Assembly: GCA_900759045.1 (NCBI GenBank)
Contig: CAAETU010000080.1
Span: 1 to 40,853 of the forward strand
Source: an uncultured Collinsella sp.
Lineage (GTDB): Bacteria > Actinomycetota > Coriobacteriia > Coriobacteriales > Coriobacteriaceae
Direction of reading: 5' to 3'
DNA: 40,853 nucleotides
Positions 40,786 to 40,853 of the stretch are shown here, piece by piece. The notes beneath the pieces were generated by a model. It was not told the origin of the DNA. It did no database searches and was given only the letters and a program-made list of their open reading frames with translations. Within the stretch, counting starts at the first letter, position 1; the number at the start of each line of letters is the position of its first letter. The translations under genes were made by a program, and so were the position numbers.

Positions 40786-40853
40786 GTGAGTACCCGTAGC
40801 GCCACGAACAAGCGCACGCAATCCCACGAAGTTACCGGGGTTGCGCGCAAGTC
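40786..40853 (+). CDS. 5' end of an unidentified gene, cut by the window
   Basis: GTG directly follows the purC stop, with AAGGAG inside the purC end as ribosome-binding site. The first 22 codons read MSTRSATNKRTQSHEVTGVARK. Too short to assign; a purine gene is possible from context. Confidence 0.6.
   Translation, partial: MSTRSATNKRTQSHEVTGVARK

Overview
The window is a chromosomal replication-origin region from a moderately high-GC Gram-positive bacterium. Gene content and protein style point to Coriobacteriia, most likely a Collinsella-like gut actinobacterium. The pointers are the order gyrA-gyrB-DUF721-recF-dnaN-dnaA facing rpmH-rnpA-yidD-yidC-jag-rsmG-parA-parB, a tandem WYL regulator pair, a TQXA/SpaA LPXTG adhesin and a TSCPD small protein. 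The taxonomic call is from recollection of gene content, not from a database search.

Layout. Positions 1-11323 (minus strand) hold the replication cluster: a GHKL-ATPase/winged-helix gene, dnaA, dnaN, recF, a DciA-like DUF721 gene, gyrB and gyrA, ending in a terminator. A short remnant resembling the 3' end of der lies just beyond. The dnaA-dnaN gap carries an origin-like layout (AT-rich tract, five DnaA-trio units, variant DnaA boxes). The gap between the ATPase gene and rpmH carries more copies of the same variant box. The origin therefore looks bipartite around dnaA and the ATPase gene. Positions 11567-16708 (plus strand) hold rpmH, rnpA, yidD, yidC, khpB/jag, rsmG, three perfect parS sites, parA, parB and a small membrane protein. 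The rsmG-parB stretch is visibly more AT-rich than its surroundings.

Positions 16902-23816 hold rlmN (minus), ddl and an overlapping DnaQ-DinG helicase gene (plus), and two overlapping WYL regulators of PafBC type (minus) whose 3' end overlaps that of dinG. Positions 24014-27343 (plus) encode a membrane M28-like protein whose fold is split by a huge acidic insert, plus a small membrane protein. Positions 27406-30837 (minus) encode a thioester-domain SpaA-type LPXTG adhesin with no sortase nearby.

A tRNA-Gly(CCC) gene at 31135 is followed by a nest of tRNA-derived and hairpin repeats. Then on the plus strand come purB, a solute-binding-protein/diguanylate-cyclase pair, a TSCPD protein with a Tat lipoprotein, an OmpR-type two-component system, and purC followed by the start of another gene.

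Most interesting points: the ATPase/winged-helix gene placed upstream of dnaA inside the origin; the variant DnaA boxes matched by an altered residue in the DnaA DNA-binding motif; the split M28-like protein with substituted catalytic positions; the two-gene binding-protein/GGDEF unit; and the repeat nest behind the tRNA. Function statements are from family knowledge and visible motifs; nothing was searched or computed beyond reading.
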